Below, piece after piece: positions 16,786 through 26,768 of a stretch of DNA of 64,000 bases. The notes under the pieces are model-generated. The model was not told the origin of the DNA. It ran no database searches and saw only the letters and a list, made by a program, of their open reading frames with translations. Source of the stretch: Pelagomonas calceolata (Eukaryota; Sar; Pelagophyceae; Pelagomonadales; Pelagomonadaceae); the NCBI GenBank assembly GCA_918797485.1, contig CAKKNE010000003.1, positions 1,116,001 through 1,180,000 of the forward strand, in the 5' to 3' direction. Within the stretch, counting starts at the first letter, position 1; each line of letters begins with the position of its first letter. Made by a program: the position numbers and the translations under genes.

Positions 16786-17696
16786 CCGTTTTGTTGCTTT
16801 TTGGCTTCGACATGTGTGCAGTCGTTTAAGTACCGTTCGGTTCGCTAATGGTCCAAAGAGATCAATGGTGCACTTACTGGGCGGCGAAAAAAATATTTTT
16901 TTTAATTCGCGATATTGACGGTCCCGCCATGACGGCCGCGTCGATGGAATCCTGTCGATTCGCGGTCCCGAGGTCTCCCTGGGGTCGCTTAGGGTCGGTC
17001 TATAGATGGTTAGTCGCCCACACCGCATGCGCCGCCGCTTCGAGGGATTATCGGCCAATTCTCTCAACACTCCAAGCCACTCAAGCATGAATTACTTGGC
17101 AATGGCTTCCAGGGCTCTCCGAGACCACTAGGCGGCTGCATCGATGGCGTATGCGGTACAGGCGACTACCCACTACCAGACCTACCCCGAGAGGCCTCCA
17201 GGAGCCGATCTGCCCCCGAAAAAAGTGTGTAATTTGGACCCGATGGCGCCCCGTTCCCGTCAAATACGGCAATTACCCGAGGGCCCCCAGTAGTCGCCGT
17301 AGCGGTCTCGTTGGACCCCATACTACCCCAGCGATAGTCAATTACAAGTATATGACATCTACACCACGAGAAGGGTACTTTGGACTGCACACGCTCGGGA
17401 CGTGAACATCTTGATCTGGACCTCGCGCAAGTCGGTCGTTCATGGAACAAATGGTCGCGTCATGGTCCATGGTGATGGTACACGGGCTGATGGTCGCAGG
17501 TCCAAGTAATTCGCCCACCTTCGCTAGATCTTGGTCGCGCAAGTCAGACGAGGCGCGGGAGCATTTGGCAATAGGAAATCTAATGTAGTAGGTGTTCAGG
17601 CCGGTTATCTGGCCCGTCCCATACCCAAAGCGCCTCAAACGCGAATTTATTTTATAAACCACCGGTCTGGGGCCAATTCAGTGCCCCGCGTACGCA

Positions 17697-17827
17697 CCGT
17701 CGTCCGCGGAGAACTGGCAAGTCGGTCGATTGTGAATAGAACAACGGCGTTATGGTCCATCTGGATGGTGTCGTCGCTGATACTCGCGGGTGCAGGATCT
17801 AGGTCGATCTTCATGAAAACGTGGGGG
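17697..17827 (+). repeat. Dispersed repeat B, copy 1
   Basis: About 130 bp containing GTCGTCCGCGGAGAACTGG and TGAATAGAACAACGGCG, repeated directly at 18288-18428. A third, more diverged relative with CAAGTCGGTCG and ATGGTCCATGG lies at about 17427-17510. Confidence 0.7.
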
Positions 17828-18138
17828 GCGCGAAGTCGCTTCGCGGCGAGGCTATAACGGAGTACATGATCATTCTAGTGGGGTGTTCTAGCGGTCTGGA
17901 TGGACTCTACCGATAACAAACGGAAGGAAACGAACATAAACGCGAGAGTTGTCTAGTAGAATTCTTCTCCCGCCCTCCGAGCGCGGGCCGTCGGCTCCGG
18001 TTCCGTCGATTATGTATGAAAACTGGACTCGAGTTGATATGATGTACCATTTGGACGGTAGAAGGCACCGTCAATCGCTGGTGTATTTTGGCGAGCCGTA
18101 AGACCTGGTGATCTAGCGTATCGACATACTAGGAATCC

Positions 18139-18193
18139 GTATATATATAATATATATATATTTATATATACATACATATAATATACATGTATA
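18139..18193. repeat. AT-rich microsatellite
   Basis: About 55 bp of alternating TA with interruptions, a sharp contrast to the GC-rich surroundings. Confidence 0.85.
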
Positions 18194-18287
18194 GGCCTAG
18201 GCGGATGGCTTTTGAAAAAATACCTCTCCGACTGACCCCGAATAGTGAAGTTCGGTCCGTCTACGCGTGTCGTCTCCGTCTACGCGG

Positions 18288-18428
18288 CGTCGTCCGCGGA
18301 GAACGGGCAAGTCGGTCGATCGTGAATAGAACAACGGCGTTATGTCGTTATGGTCCATCTGGGTGGAGTCGTCGCTGATACTCGTACTTCTAGGTATTGT
18401 GCTCGTTTTCGCATAAACGCGGGGGGCC
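18288..18428 (+). repeat. Dispersed repeat B, copy 2
   Basis: Direct repeat of 17697-17827, carrying a short internal duplication around TTATGTCG. It is followed by the GGCGAC-rich low-complexity patch. Confidence 0.7.
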
Positions 18429-18824
18429 CAGACTCGTCTGGCGACTCGGCGACGGCGGCGACGGCGGGGCGACCTCGGGCTCGCGGCGCGGCGACGGCGG
18501 CGACGCCGGGGCGACGGCGGCCTGGACATCCTCGCGGCGGCGGCGCGGTGGCGGCGGCGACGGCGACCGCGGCAGAGCGTCCTCGCGGCGCCGGCGCGGC
18601 GGCGTCGACGAGCTCGCACGCGACGGTCTCTGAACAGATCCGGTCCTGGCGGCAACCGCGCCCACTGCGTTGGGTCCGACGCCGAAGGGACCCGGTCTTC
18701 ACGACCTAACTGATTTTGCCACTGGTTGTGCTTACCGGTGGCCGCGGCCATGGCTCGTTGGAATAGGGTAGATAGCCCGTAGACAGCCGATTCCGGCTAA
18801 AGTCACTAAACTGGTTCACAAAAA

Positions 18825-18864
18825 ACTTACGTTTTCGGAGCCTAACTTACGTTTTCGGAGCCTA
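18825..18864 (+). repeat. Tandem 20-mer, two perfect units
   Basis: The 20-base unit beginning ACTTACGTTTTCGG occurs twice in direct tandem with no mismatch. Confidence 0.9.
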
Positions 18865-18967
18865 AAGCGCTTCGACGGTCGACCTCGGCCACGACACACC
18901 CGTCGGTCACGCGGACAGCGGCGGCTATGTCGGACAGCCGGTGGACACGTTTTCGACATGGTCGCGT

Positions 18968-19128
18968 CGACGGCGTCGTCGGCGAAGGGATCTGAGCGCG
19001 TCGCACCACGACTCATCCGCCCGAGTAAAACGTCTATCCGAACATACCGCTTCTCGGGCTGTCGGTGGAGGATGGTTGCTGAATCGGTTGCGGCAACCGA
19101 TTCCGACGGCGTCGTCGGCGAAGGGATA
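18968..19128 (+). repeat. Repeat A copy 2 flanked by 24-bp direct repeats
   Basis: The 24 bases beginning CGACGGCGTCGTCGGCG occur at 18968-18991 and again at 19105-19128, bracketing repeat A copy 2. Inside, 19081-19103 forms a perfect 10-bp hairpin with a 3-base loop (GAATCGGTTG and its complement). The arrangement could reflect a duplication or an inserted unit. Confidence 0.6.
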
Positions 19129-19455
19129 AAGTCCCGATGTACTTCCTCAAACGCTTGGCAGGGCGTCGGTAGGGACCCGTGGTGGCTGGGCGCGAGCGAG
19201 CGGCCGCCGTGGTACGCGTAAGCTACGGTGTCGAGTGCCCATATTTGAATCAAACAAGTCCAGGTCCTTGCTCGCAAAAAAAAACAAGCAGCAGGGTTCG
19301 ACGGCGGTCGGCAGCCCCCCGCGCGAGCCTCGTTAGGCCCCGATGGTGCCCATGGGCAGCGTTTTTGTCGCCGCTGGTCAATGTTTCCTGCAAGTGGCTG
19401 GGGCGGCCTAGTGCGAGTGGCTGCTAGGGGGTAGACCGCTGAGCAGCGCTTGCTT

Positions 19456-19479
19456 GCTAGTGTCTTACCGTTCGCTAGC
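19456..19479 (-). promoter_or_regulatory. Oriented palindromic element, copy 3
   Basis: On the minus strand this reads GCTAGCG, spacer, GTAAGACACTAGC and is followed by AAGC. It points into the decayed region, where no start codon at the usual distance leads a convincing gene, so it may mark the promoter of a lost gene. Confidence 0.5.
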
Positions 19480-19566
19480 AGCGATTTCCTAAACGCGCGG
19501 GAGCCCTGGAGGCGCTGGCGGGCCTAGCGCGCGGTTTTTTACCGGCTCGCTCCGCTAGACACACAG

Positions 19567-19999
19567 TCGAAAGAACCAAACTACTCAGAGCTCCCCAACC
19601 AGCACCGCCGGCGCGAGCCGGTGCATCTGCGAGTCGCCGGGCTGCTGGCGGAGGGCCGACAAGGATAAAACAAGGAGGGGCGAGACGCAGGCCCAGAAGT
19701 ACGCGCGCAAGGACCCGAACGCGGTGGATCCCACGAAGGGCCGCGACCCTTTACCTTCGGAACGGAGGCAGCCGGTCCGGGATGGGAGATGCGACCGGCG
19801 CGTCGGCCCGGACCGGGCCAAGACCGGCGCGAAGGGCGCGGTCCGCGCGTCGATCGGGGGAAGATGCTTCCAGAACCGCCACTCCGCCGTGGGCCGGCAG
19901 CTCTGGCTTTTGGATCGGTACGCCGAGGCGCACCCCGAGGCGTCTTCGGACTTGGAGCTCGTCCAGTCGCTCTGGATCCAGGAGGTGCCGAAGAAGTAG
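19567..19999 (+). CDS. Orphan 3' exon or gene fragment
   Basis: The frame is open from 19559 to a stop at 19999 with no ATG. A good acceptor, a pyrimidine-rich stretch and then GACACACAG, ends at 19566, so 19567-19999 can be a terminal exon of 143 codons plus stop. It encodes a Cys patch (CICESPGC), a basic middle, and a helical end (RQLWLLDRYAEAHPEASS followed by a short tail). The upstream exon was not found; the sequence before it is the decayed region. It may be the surviving end of a broken host gene or an exon of a gene with a distant start. Confidence 0.35.
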
Positions 20000-20289
20000 G
20001 TTGTCTAATCTGTGTCTCTACGTCGCGCCGCGTCCTCCGTGGGGGTCCGCGACGTGCCGAAAGGATTTTTCCCCTAGCGCTATGGCCCCTCTAGCCCGTC
20101 TGAGAGCCAACAACGCCGCGCCGCGAGAGCCGCACAAACGACACCAAATTGCGTGATCCGCATTCGGACGCCGCCCCAGCGTCGTCTGGTTACTGCCAAG
20201 CCACCGAGGCAACGCACACGCGATCAAGGGGCTGCTGTGCCAAGGCAGGCAGTGGGGGGCAGCACAAAAACTGCCCTTTGTGTAGCACA

Positions 20290-22135
20290 ATGGTGCAGCG
20301 GAGGCGGACCGAGCACGAGTTCCCGCCGCGCCCCTGCCCCGTGGACTTGTTAGAATCTCAGGCCTTCAGCAGAGCATGCGAGCACGCGCGGAAGGTGCTG
20401 CCGCCGGCCCCGAAGTTCCTGCCCGGCCTGCCGCCGCTCATGCCGCCGCCGGCCGTGCGGCTGCAGACGCAGGACGTCGCCGCGGGCCCGGCGCCGGCCC
20501 GCGTCCACGAGGGCGCGGCGCTGTCCGACGACGATGACGACGACGGCCTCCTGCCCGGCCAGGCGGCGCCAGGCGACGGGTTTGTGGTGGTCCACGACCC
20601 GTCGCTGACGGGCATGCCCCTCTACTGCTGCTGCATGGCGTTGCAACGGTTGCCGGCGAAGGACGCGCTGGCGCTGCGGGCGACGAGCCGCGCCTTCCGC
20701 GAGCGTATTACTTTTCTGTCCTTGGCGCTACGGCCGCCGCTCGGCGTTGTTGGTAGAAAGCGTGATGCCTTGAAAAAGGCGACGCGGACATTACCGACCG
20801 CCGCAGCCATCGCAAACCTAGAGCGGCGGCCCGGAGGGAAACAGGGCCCAGTGCCGCGGGCGCTCCGCGCTTTACTCAAACCCTTCGACACGACGAAGGG
20901 CGCGAGCTGGCACCGGCTTCGTAAAGCGGCCGATGCCTGCGCCAATAACTCGCGCACAATGTTGGATGTTATGCTTTGTGTAGATAGGGGCAACGTCGCC
21001 GCCCGGAACAACGACTTCGAGGCAGCTAGAAATGCTCTGGGCGAGGAGCTCGTCAACGAGAAGGGGCTCTCGACGAACAAGGCGTCTTTAACAAGCCTGT
21101 ACCGCATGGACCTGTGTGGAAATCAACCAGTGCGTCGGGTGCTCGTCGAGCGGTGAGGAACCGGCACCTCCACGCCATCGAGCAGGCGTCGCGTCGATGG
21201 CGTGGAGGACGACGCGATGATTCAGCACGAACGCGCCGTAAAATTTTGATTTTCACACAGGCATGGACAAGTCCTTTGCGGCCGCTGCGTGCCGGGTCTG
21301 GTGCGCGGCGGTGCTCGAGCTGCGGGACGCGATGGTCCGCGACCCGCACGTCTGCTCCCTCGCGCGGGACCGCGCGACGCTCTTCGCACTTGGCGGTCTC
21401 GCGAAACAGCCCATGACCGTCGTTCCGGCAACCATCGACGACCTCGCATCACAAGCCACGGCGCCGTCGCACGTCCTCGATTCAGAATCGCTGCTCTCGC
21501 AACCGTCCGTGCTGTCGTCGATGGCCGTCCGGGCTCCTTCTCCTTCGAGGTTCATCAAGCTGCCCGGGCCCGCGCGGACGCCGCCTCGCACGCCGGCGGA
21601 CGAATATAAGATGTTCGACGAGTTCGTGCGGGCGCCGTACGTTATGTACAAGCCGCCCGGGACGCCGGCTTCTCGCTTCGAACTCGCGCACCAGCCGCTC
21701 GACTCGCCCTGGGGCTCGGCGTTGGAAGAGGCCGGCTCAGTGGACTCGATCGAGTCGCAAGGGTCGTGGGTGGGCACGGCGTTCAAGCGGTGCACGACCG
21801 ACCGGCCGGCGACGCGCGAGCGCCTGAGCGCGTTGAGCCGCGGCGACACGCCCTACGACCCGCCGCTCTTCGACTCCCAGGATCAAAAAGATAGGCTGAC
21901 GCAACAGGCGAAGTTTGACCGGGGACGGGCCCTGGAGATGGCCTACACGCAGAAGCTGGCCTTCGCCGGCCGCGAGTCCCGCGGGTTGGGGTTCGACGTT
22001 CGCGCGACCGCGCGGGCGAGCCGCCGGCGGTCGCGGCGGACCCGCGAGGTCGATGCTCTGGAATTGCAGTTGTCTGGCGCGCCGGCACCGGCACCGGCAC
22101 CGGCACCGGCTGCCGCTAGGACTAAATATCGATGA
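20290..22135 (+). CDS. F-box-like hypothetical protein, spliced
   Basis: Exons 20290-21103 and 21261-22135 join in phase 1 to give 562 residues. Residues about 115-150 (CCCMALQRLPAKDALALRAT, then SRAFRERI) resemble an F-box, which would recruit a substrate to an SCF ubiquitin ligase; this is tentative. The rest is unrecognised: an acidic run near 75-85, basic helices, Pro/Ser-rich linkers, and a C-terminal alternating Ala-Pro run encoded by a GGCACC hexanucleotide repeat at about 22080-22108. The join is supported by the perfect target duplication: the exons share GCATGGAC and splice to LYRMDKSF without loss. The start is the first clear ATG; the frame is open upstream to 20149. Confidence 0.65.
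21104..21260 (+). mobile_element. Introner forming a GC-AG intron
   Basis: Transposon body 21112-21260 (149 bp) with inverted ends CTGTGTGGAAATCAA and its near complement ending TTCACACAG. Perfect 8-bp target duplication GCATGGAC at 21104-21111 and 21261-21268. The left 30 bases match the copy at 2939 at 29 positions. The target begins with GC, so perfect removal uses a GC donor. A GT site inside the inverted repeat at 21116 would also keep frame but would add four residues. Confidence 0.92.
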
Positions 22136-22367
22136 TTTATAGTGTTGCCTCGAAAACCCGTTTTGCAAAAGCGGGTGCAGCCACTGCAACCGCGACAGCG
22201 CGGCGCCTGAGGCTGCTGAGCGTCAAATTCGGCATTTCTGTGGACGCCACGGGTGCTGCCGACAAGCCATCCATCGCTGGGCAGCAATGAGCGCCTGTAG
22301 GGCAAAAGCGCTGCCTGGCACTCTGTGCTCTCTGTAGCTTGTAGACGCTGTGCAGCGTGTTGCATCG

Positions 22368-23801
22368 ATGGCGTTCCACTTCGTGCTGGTAGGATTGCAA
22401 ATTGTTGCTGCACTGCAACCGCCGAACGCCGCCACGCGACGCTCGTCACGACTCACAGCACATAGACACTTCGTCGTCGCCGCATCAAACGCGTCGTCGG
22501 CCGTCGCGAACGGTCGGTTCTCCGTCAACAATCTTCTGCAGGGCCGCGTTGACGTGCTGTGCCGCTGCGCGACGTCGGCACTGTGGTACAGCAACTGGAT
22601 CCGTACGGACGCGTCGCTGCACTTATCCCTCAACGACACGACCGCGAGCGTCGCGGGAGCTGAGGTCCGAGGCCTGGCCCCCGATGAAAAGACCTTCGCA
22701 CTGCAGCTGCAAAGAGCGCTGGAGGACGACTGCAAGGCGGAGGCGGCGCAAGAGGGCTTCGAGCGGCGGGAGGCGCGGCGGCAACTCTTTGCGCAGAAGT
22801 CCCCGCGGAACCTCGCCCGCCGCGTCGCGCGCGCCGCCGCCAAGCGGCCGCCATTCCCGGCCGGCTTCGCGGTCCGGCGCGGCGAGTCGCTCCCGGAGCT
22901 CGTGCGACGCCTCTCTAACAACACGAATGTCGTCGTGCTCGACGAGGGCGGCGCGCCGTTCGAGCCGCCGAGCGGCGATGTGGTCGTTGTCGTCGCCGAC
23001 CAATTGGGCTGGGCGCCGGGCGCCCTGGAAGGCTTGGTCGCCGCGGGCGCGCGCACGTGCAGCCTCGGGGACCGGCCGCTCCTGGCGTCGCAGTGCCTCA
23101 CGCTCGTCAACCACCGCCTCGACGCTCGGGGTGAGGCCAAACGGCGGACGCGGCGCTTCAAGGCGCAGAAGCGGGCGGAACGGACCTTCTCCAGCGACGG
23201 CGACTTGCGCGCGCGGCTGCTCGCCAAGGGCGACCCCTGGGACGCGACGGACTTTAGTGGGGCGCACCGGGCCTTCAAGGCGAGCCACAACGACGTGCTG
23301 GCGCGGTTCGCGCGACGGTACGGCGCGGCGGCGTTTGCTCTCGACGGCGCCGACGCGGCGTCGACGCGCGCGCTGGCGGACGCCGGTGTCGACGTCTACG
23401 TCGCGAACCCGTTCCCCGCGACGGCGGCAGCTCTACGCCAACGCGGCGCGACCGTCGTCGAGGCGAGAGCGGAGGACTACATGCCGACGGCCGACGTACC
23501 CTTTGGCGCGATCTACCTGGACGGCTGTTCAGGCGCGCCGGAGCCCCTCGTTGAATGCGCTGCATATCTTGATAGTGGCGTCGAGCTGCCGCCGGCATTT
23601 GCGGTTGGGTTCACGCTGACGCTCGCCGAGCCCCAGGGCCGCGACATCGCCGACCGCGAACAAACTGTGGTGAGAGCATGGTCCGCGGCCGGCCACCGGC
23701 GGGGCTACGCGTGCCGACGACCTTTCGATGACGCGGAGCCCGACCCGCCGCCGCGCAGCAGCGACGGCGTCCTGACGACGTGGCTAGTGTTCGAAAGGTA
23801 A
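22368..23801 (+). CDS. RsmE-like SPOUT methyltransferase fused to a Rossmann-like domain
   Basis: Encodes 477 residues. An N-terminal hydrophobic leader (MAFHFVLVGLQIVAALQ) and an Arg/Ser-rich stretch suggest a bipartite plastid or other organelle signal. Residues 40-270 resemble RsmE, which methylates N3 of a small-subunit rRNA uridine. The knot segment with GWAPGALEGLVAAGARTCSL followed by GDRPLL corresponds to the usual GPEGG and LG-RILR-ETA region, but with both signatures altered, so activity is uncertain. The last 180 residues form a second domain with a DGADAASTRAL and AIYLDGCSGAPE pattern like class I methyltransferase folds. The stop is 2 bp from the stop of the next gene on the opposite strand. 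Confidence 0.65.
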   Translation: MAFHFVLVGLQIVAALQPPNAATRRSSRLTAHRHFVVAASNASSAVANGRFSVNNLLQGRVDVLCRCATSALWYSNWIRTDASLHLSLNDTTASVAGAEVRGLAPDEKTFALQLQRALEDDCKAEAAQEGFERREARRQLFAQKSPRNLARRVARAAAKRPPFPAGFAVRRGESLPELVRRLSNNTNVVVLDEGGAPFEPPSGDVVVVVADQLGWAPGALEGLVAAGARTCSLGDRPLLASQCLTLVNHRLDARGEAKRRTRRFKAQKRAERTFSSDGDLRARLLAKGDPWDATDFSGAHRAFKASHNDVLARFARRYGAAAFALDGADAASTRALADAGVDVYVANPFPATAAALRQRGATVVEARAEDYMPTADVPFGAIYLDGCSGAPEPLVECAAYLDSGVELPPAFAVGFTLTLAEPQGRDIADREQTVVRAWSAAGHRRGYACRRPFDDAEPDPPPRSSDGVLTTWLVFER

Positions 23802-23803
23802 GC

Positions 23804-24451
23804 TTATTGCCTGCACCCCGCCGAGGCTCTCGTGGGGGCCCCGGTCTTGGCGTTCTCCCCAGACAGCGTCGGGTTCTTGCAGATGTTGCGCAGCTCGAAG
23901 TCGCCGATGAACGCCTCGCTGAAGTCCGCGCCCTCCAAGTTCGCGTTCGTGAACGACGTGCCCGTGAGCACCGCGTTCGCGAAGATGGCGCCTCGTAAAT
24001 CACTTCCGTCGAACGACACGCGGTCGACGACGCCGTTGCTGAAGTCCGCGTTCGTGAACTTCGAGTCGCGCGCGTACGCTTTGCTCATGACCGTCTCCCG
24101 GAATGAAGCAGAGGTGAAGTCGGCCTCGGACATGATCGCGCCGGCGAGGTCGAAGCCGTCGGCGGACTTGCCGTTCATGGAGCACTGCCTAAAATCAGCT
24201 AAAGTGTCTCTCGCACCATTCGCCTGGCCCATGGCGCTCGACTTGAAGACGCAGCGCGTCGTGTCCTTGAAGTTTATCGGCGGCAGCTTGAACTTGTCCG
24301 TCTGGCCGTCGGCCAGGCAAGCGAGGGGCGCCGCGGTAATCGCGGCGCCGAGGCAGGCGGCGCCAGCTCTCCTCAGGAGTTTAGCCGGCGTCACGGGTGT
24401 TTGGCGCAGCGCGGCTGCGGTGGCCAAGAGGCAGCAGAGGGAGAGCCGCAT
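23804..24451 (-). CDS. Thylakoid-lumen pentapeptide-repeat protein (TL17-like)
   Basis: Encodes 215 residues. A signal peptide (MRLSLCCLLATAAAL), a basic stretch and then RRAGAACLGAAITAAPLACLADG resemble a complex-plastid leader followed by a twin-arginine lumen signal. Residues 85-195 are pentapeptide repeats of the A(D/N)xxx type (ADFTS, ANLEG, ADFSE), ending in FELRNICKNPTLSGEN. That ending matches land-plant thylakoid lumenal 17-kDa and 20-kDa pentapeptide proteins. Function in the family is unclear; a role in thylakoid complex assembly has been proposed. Repeats form a right-handed quadrilateral beta helix. Confidence 0.88.
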   Translation of the reverse strand: MRLSLCCLLATAAALRQTPVTPAKLLRRAGAACLGAAITAAPLACLADGQTDKFKLPPINFKDTTRCVFKSSAMGQANGARDTLADFRQCSMNGKSADGFDLAGAIMSEADFTSASFRETVMSKAYARDSKFTNADFSNGVVDRVSFDGSDLRGAIFANAVLTGTSFTNANLEGADFSEAFIGDFELRNICKNPTLSGENAKTGAPTRASAGCRQ

Positions 24452-24780
24452 GGCTGATTGCAGTCTTTGTCACGCCTGGTCGCCCGGGGAACTGACTGAC
24501 GGCTCTTGGCTGTGCAAAATGACAACCCGGATACCTCTGCACGCGCGATGTCGCAGCGGGGGATGCCCTACGCTGGCTTGACGACTGAGGTTGCGAGTTA
24601 TGCGAACTGACATAGCGTAGATACACACTAGCCTTACGAGTTTTCTACGTCTTCGCGCGTGTCTCCCCCCCCAGGGGCTGTCCACTAGTCCGAGCACCAT
24701 AACAGAACCGAGGCCGTACCAGGGGGGATAGCTACAAGAGAAAGAGAGAACACAGCTATAGACCGGAGCGGGAAGGGCAC
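24452..24780. other. Intergenic region between co-oriented genes
   Basis: Some 329 bp holding the pentapeptide gene's upstream sequence and the ankyrin gene's 3' end. A C-run near 24666 and a purine-rich AGAGAAAGAGAG stretch are the only notable features. Confidence 0.3.
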
Positions 24781-26352
24781 TCAGCTCGGCGGAAGCGCGT
24801 TTCCCGCGGCGCAGGGCGACGGCATCGGCGACCGCAGGTGCCGCGGCGCGTCGTCGGGCGTGACCTCGTTCGCACTGACCCCCGCGTCGATGGCTCTAGT
24901 TGCGAGCAACCGCACGACGTGGCCGTGGCCGTTCCGCCGCGCGATGTCTATTGGTGTGAGCCCGCGCCAGGTCGCATCGGCGGGCGCCCCAGCCCTCAAC
25001 AACGCCGCGACGGACGACGTCCGCCCGCGCGCCGCCGCCACGTGCAGCGGCGCCGCACCGTTTTGATCCACCGTTTGGGCGCCCCGCGGATCGACCCTCA
25101 ATAGAACCTGGAGCACGTCCGCGTGACCTAGTGCCGCCGCGACGGCCACAGAGGTCGCACCATAGGCGTTCGTCCGTCGCACGTCCGCGCCTCGAGCCGC
25201 CAGCGCCCGCGCGGCGTCGGCAGCATCATTATGCGCGGACATAATGAAGGGCGTCGACTGGTGCCCCGTCAAGTAAGGTGCATCTAAATCCGCGCCCCGA
25301 GCAGCAAGAGCATCCAAGCACCCGGCGTGGTTTTGTTGGGCAGCAATCAAAGCAGGAGTGCAGCCGTCGGGCGCCGCTCGCGCATTGGGATCCGCCCTCG
25401 CGCTCAACAAAGCGTTCAGAGCGGCGACGTGGCCGCCCTGGCACGCCGCGTGGCCGGCGGTCCAGCCCGTCGCGTCCGCGGCATTCGGGTTCGCTCCCGC
25501 CGTGAGTAGCGTTCGTACGGAAGCTACATGTCCGCGTTCGGCCGCGACGATCAATGGCGTACTGCGGCAGGGCCCGCCCGGCGCCGACGGGTCGGCTCTG
25601 CCTCTCTCAAGAAGTAGTTCGACGACGGGCACGTGGTTCGCCTGAGCAGCTAAATAGAGTGCTGTGGCGCCGTCAATCTGTCTAACTCTAGAAGCATCAG
25701 CACCGACGTCCAACAAAGCTCTGACAACCGCCGCGTCGCCGTGCCACGAGGCCACCATCAATGCCGACGTGCCGTCGGAGGCGCATTTATTAGGGTCGGC
25801 GCCGGCTTGGAGGAGTGCTCGTGCGACACGAGCTCGGCCGTTGAACGCCGCCGCGAGTAGAGGTGTCGCTGCCTTGCCTGGTAATGCTCTATCTATATCA
25901 CAACCGGCCTCCAAGAGTAAATCTAAAGCTTCGCCGTGGCCGGCGCCCGCGGCGGCGTAGGCCGGGGTCTGCCCATCGTTCCTCGCCTTGTCGACGTCGC
26001 AAGCGGCCGACACCAAAGCCTTTAAAGCGTCGGCATGTCCGAAGGAGGAGGCCGCAAACGCCGCCGACGTACCGTCGGGCGCCGTCGCGTCGATCTCCGC
26101 GCCGGCTTCTATCAATGCTGTAACGACGGCATCCACACCATGCGTCGCCGCGACGACCAACGCGGGCCGCCCTCGCGCGTCCTTGACGTTCACATCGATG
26201 CCCTCGATGGCTAATAACCGCGTCACGTGGACCATCCGGCTCGTCGCGCACTCCCGCAGCAACCGCTGCGACGCCTCGGGCGCCGTCAGGCTGATGGACA
26301 CGTAGCCCTCGGCGGGCGGCGCCGGGCGGTCGCCGCCGAAGGCGCGGTGCAT
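24781..26352 (-). CDS. Ankyrin-repeat protein
   Basis: Encodes 523 residues made almost wholly of about 13 ankyrin repeats (33-residue units with G-x-T-A/P-L and A-x2-G-H-x2-V patterns, such as DGTSALMVASWHGDAAVVRA). There is no signal peptide, membrane span or catalytic domain. The C-terminal tail of about 30 residues is Pro/Ser-rich. Ankyrin arrays are protein-binding scaffolds, and a specific partner cannot be predicted. The repeats are well preserved in sequence, so the array appears functional. The start is the first ATG. Confidence 0.88.
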   Translation of the reverse strand: MHRAFGGDRPAPPAEGYVSISLTAPEASQRLLRECATSRMVHVTRLLAIEGIDVNVKDARGRPALVVAATHGVDAVVTALIEAGAEIDATAPDGTSAAFAASSFGHADALKALVSAACDVDKARNDGQTPAYAAAGAGHGEALDLLLEAGCDIDRALPGKAATPLLAAAFNGRARVARALLQAGADPNKCASDGTSALMVASWHGDAAVVRALLDVGADASRVRQIDGATALYLAAQANHVPVVELLLERGRADPSAPGGPCRSTPLIVAAERGHVASVRTLLTAGANPNAADATGWTAGHAACQGGHVAALNALLSARADPNARAAPDGCTPALIAAQQNHAGCLDALAARGADLDAPYLTGHQSTPFIMSAHNDAADAARALAARGADVRRTNAYGATSVAVAAALGHADVLQVLLRVDPRGAQTVDQNGAAPLHVAAARGRTSSVAALLRAGAPADATWRGLTPIDIARRNGHGHVVRLLATRAIDAGVSANEVTPDDAPRHLRSPMPSPCAAGNALPPS

Positions 26353-26768
26353 CGTGCCTTTGGCAGGGCTTCTTCGGTATCTTGGTTACTGCTTATGCGT
26401 AGGCTAGATCCACAGCATGGATGATTTGGCTGGGCTGCGGTTGGCTTTTGCAGATGTTTTTAGCCCCTCGCGGTCAATAGCATCGACGTTTAAGGCCTTT
26501 AATTCGGCCAAGGCAGAGCTCAATATTAGCTAGCTCAAGTGCCCACTAGTTTTGAGATTATCGGACCCCTTCGCGTCTCGTACAACGCCGAAGCCTCCGG
26601 CGGCACCCATACAACCAGCCGGAAGACGCCTCCCTAACGTGCGGGGCGAGCTGGAAACAGAGCACCAAACAGAGATCGCTGTTGCGCGCCTGTACAAGCA
26701 GACGCGAGCACCCGCCGCACGGGAGGGCAGCCTGAACCCATCCTAGGAGCCAGGGGCAGCCAAGAACC
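26353..26768. other. Divergent intergenic region
   Basis: Some 416 bp between the ankyrin and C2 genes, presumably holding both promoters. No element was recognised. Confidence 0.3.

Larger units (their letters stand above)
15637..19566. other. Gene-poor, repeat-bearing decayed region
   Basis: Nearly 4 kb without a convincing gene. Composition is lower in GC and mixed, with stops in all frames. It holds at least two pairs of long dispersed repeats, a tandem 20-mer, an AT microsatellite, a GGCGAC-rich low-complexity patch at about 18442-18605, one strong hairpin and one copy of the oriented palindrome. No transposase, reverse transcriptase or RNA gene was recognised. It looks like a dump of old insertions and gene relics. 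Confidence 0.6.

Noticed and set aside
18442-18605. Long minus-strand Arg-rich frames across the GGCGAC patch
   Set aside because: Low-complexity DNA gives open frames in several phases without protein character.
20149-20289. Extended N-terminus of the F-box-like protein
   Set aside because: It begins with a non-ATG codon and its 47 residues look like untranslated sequence.
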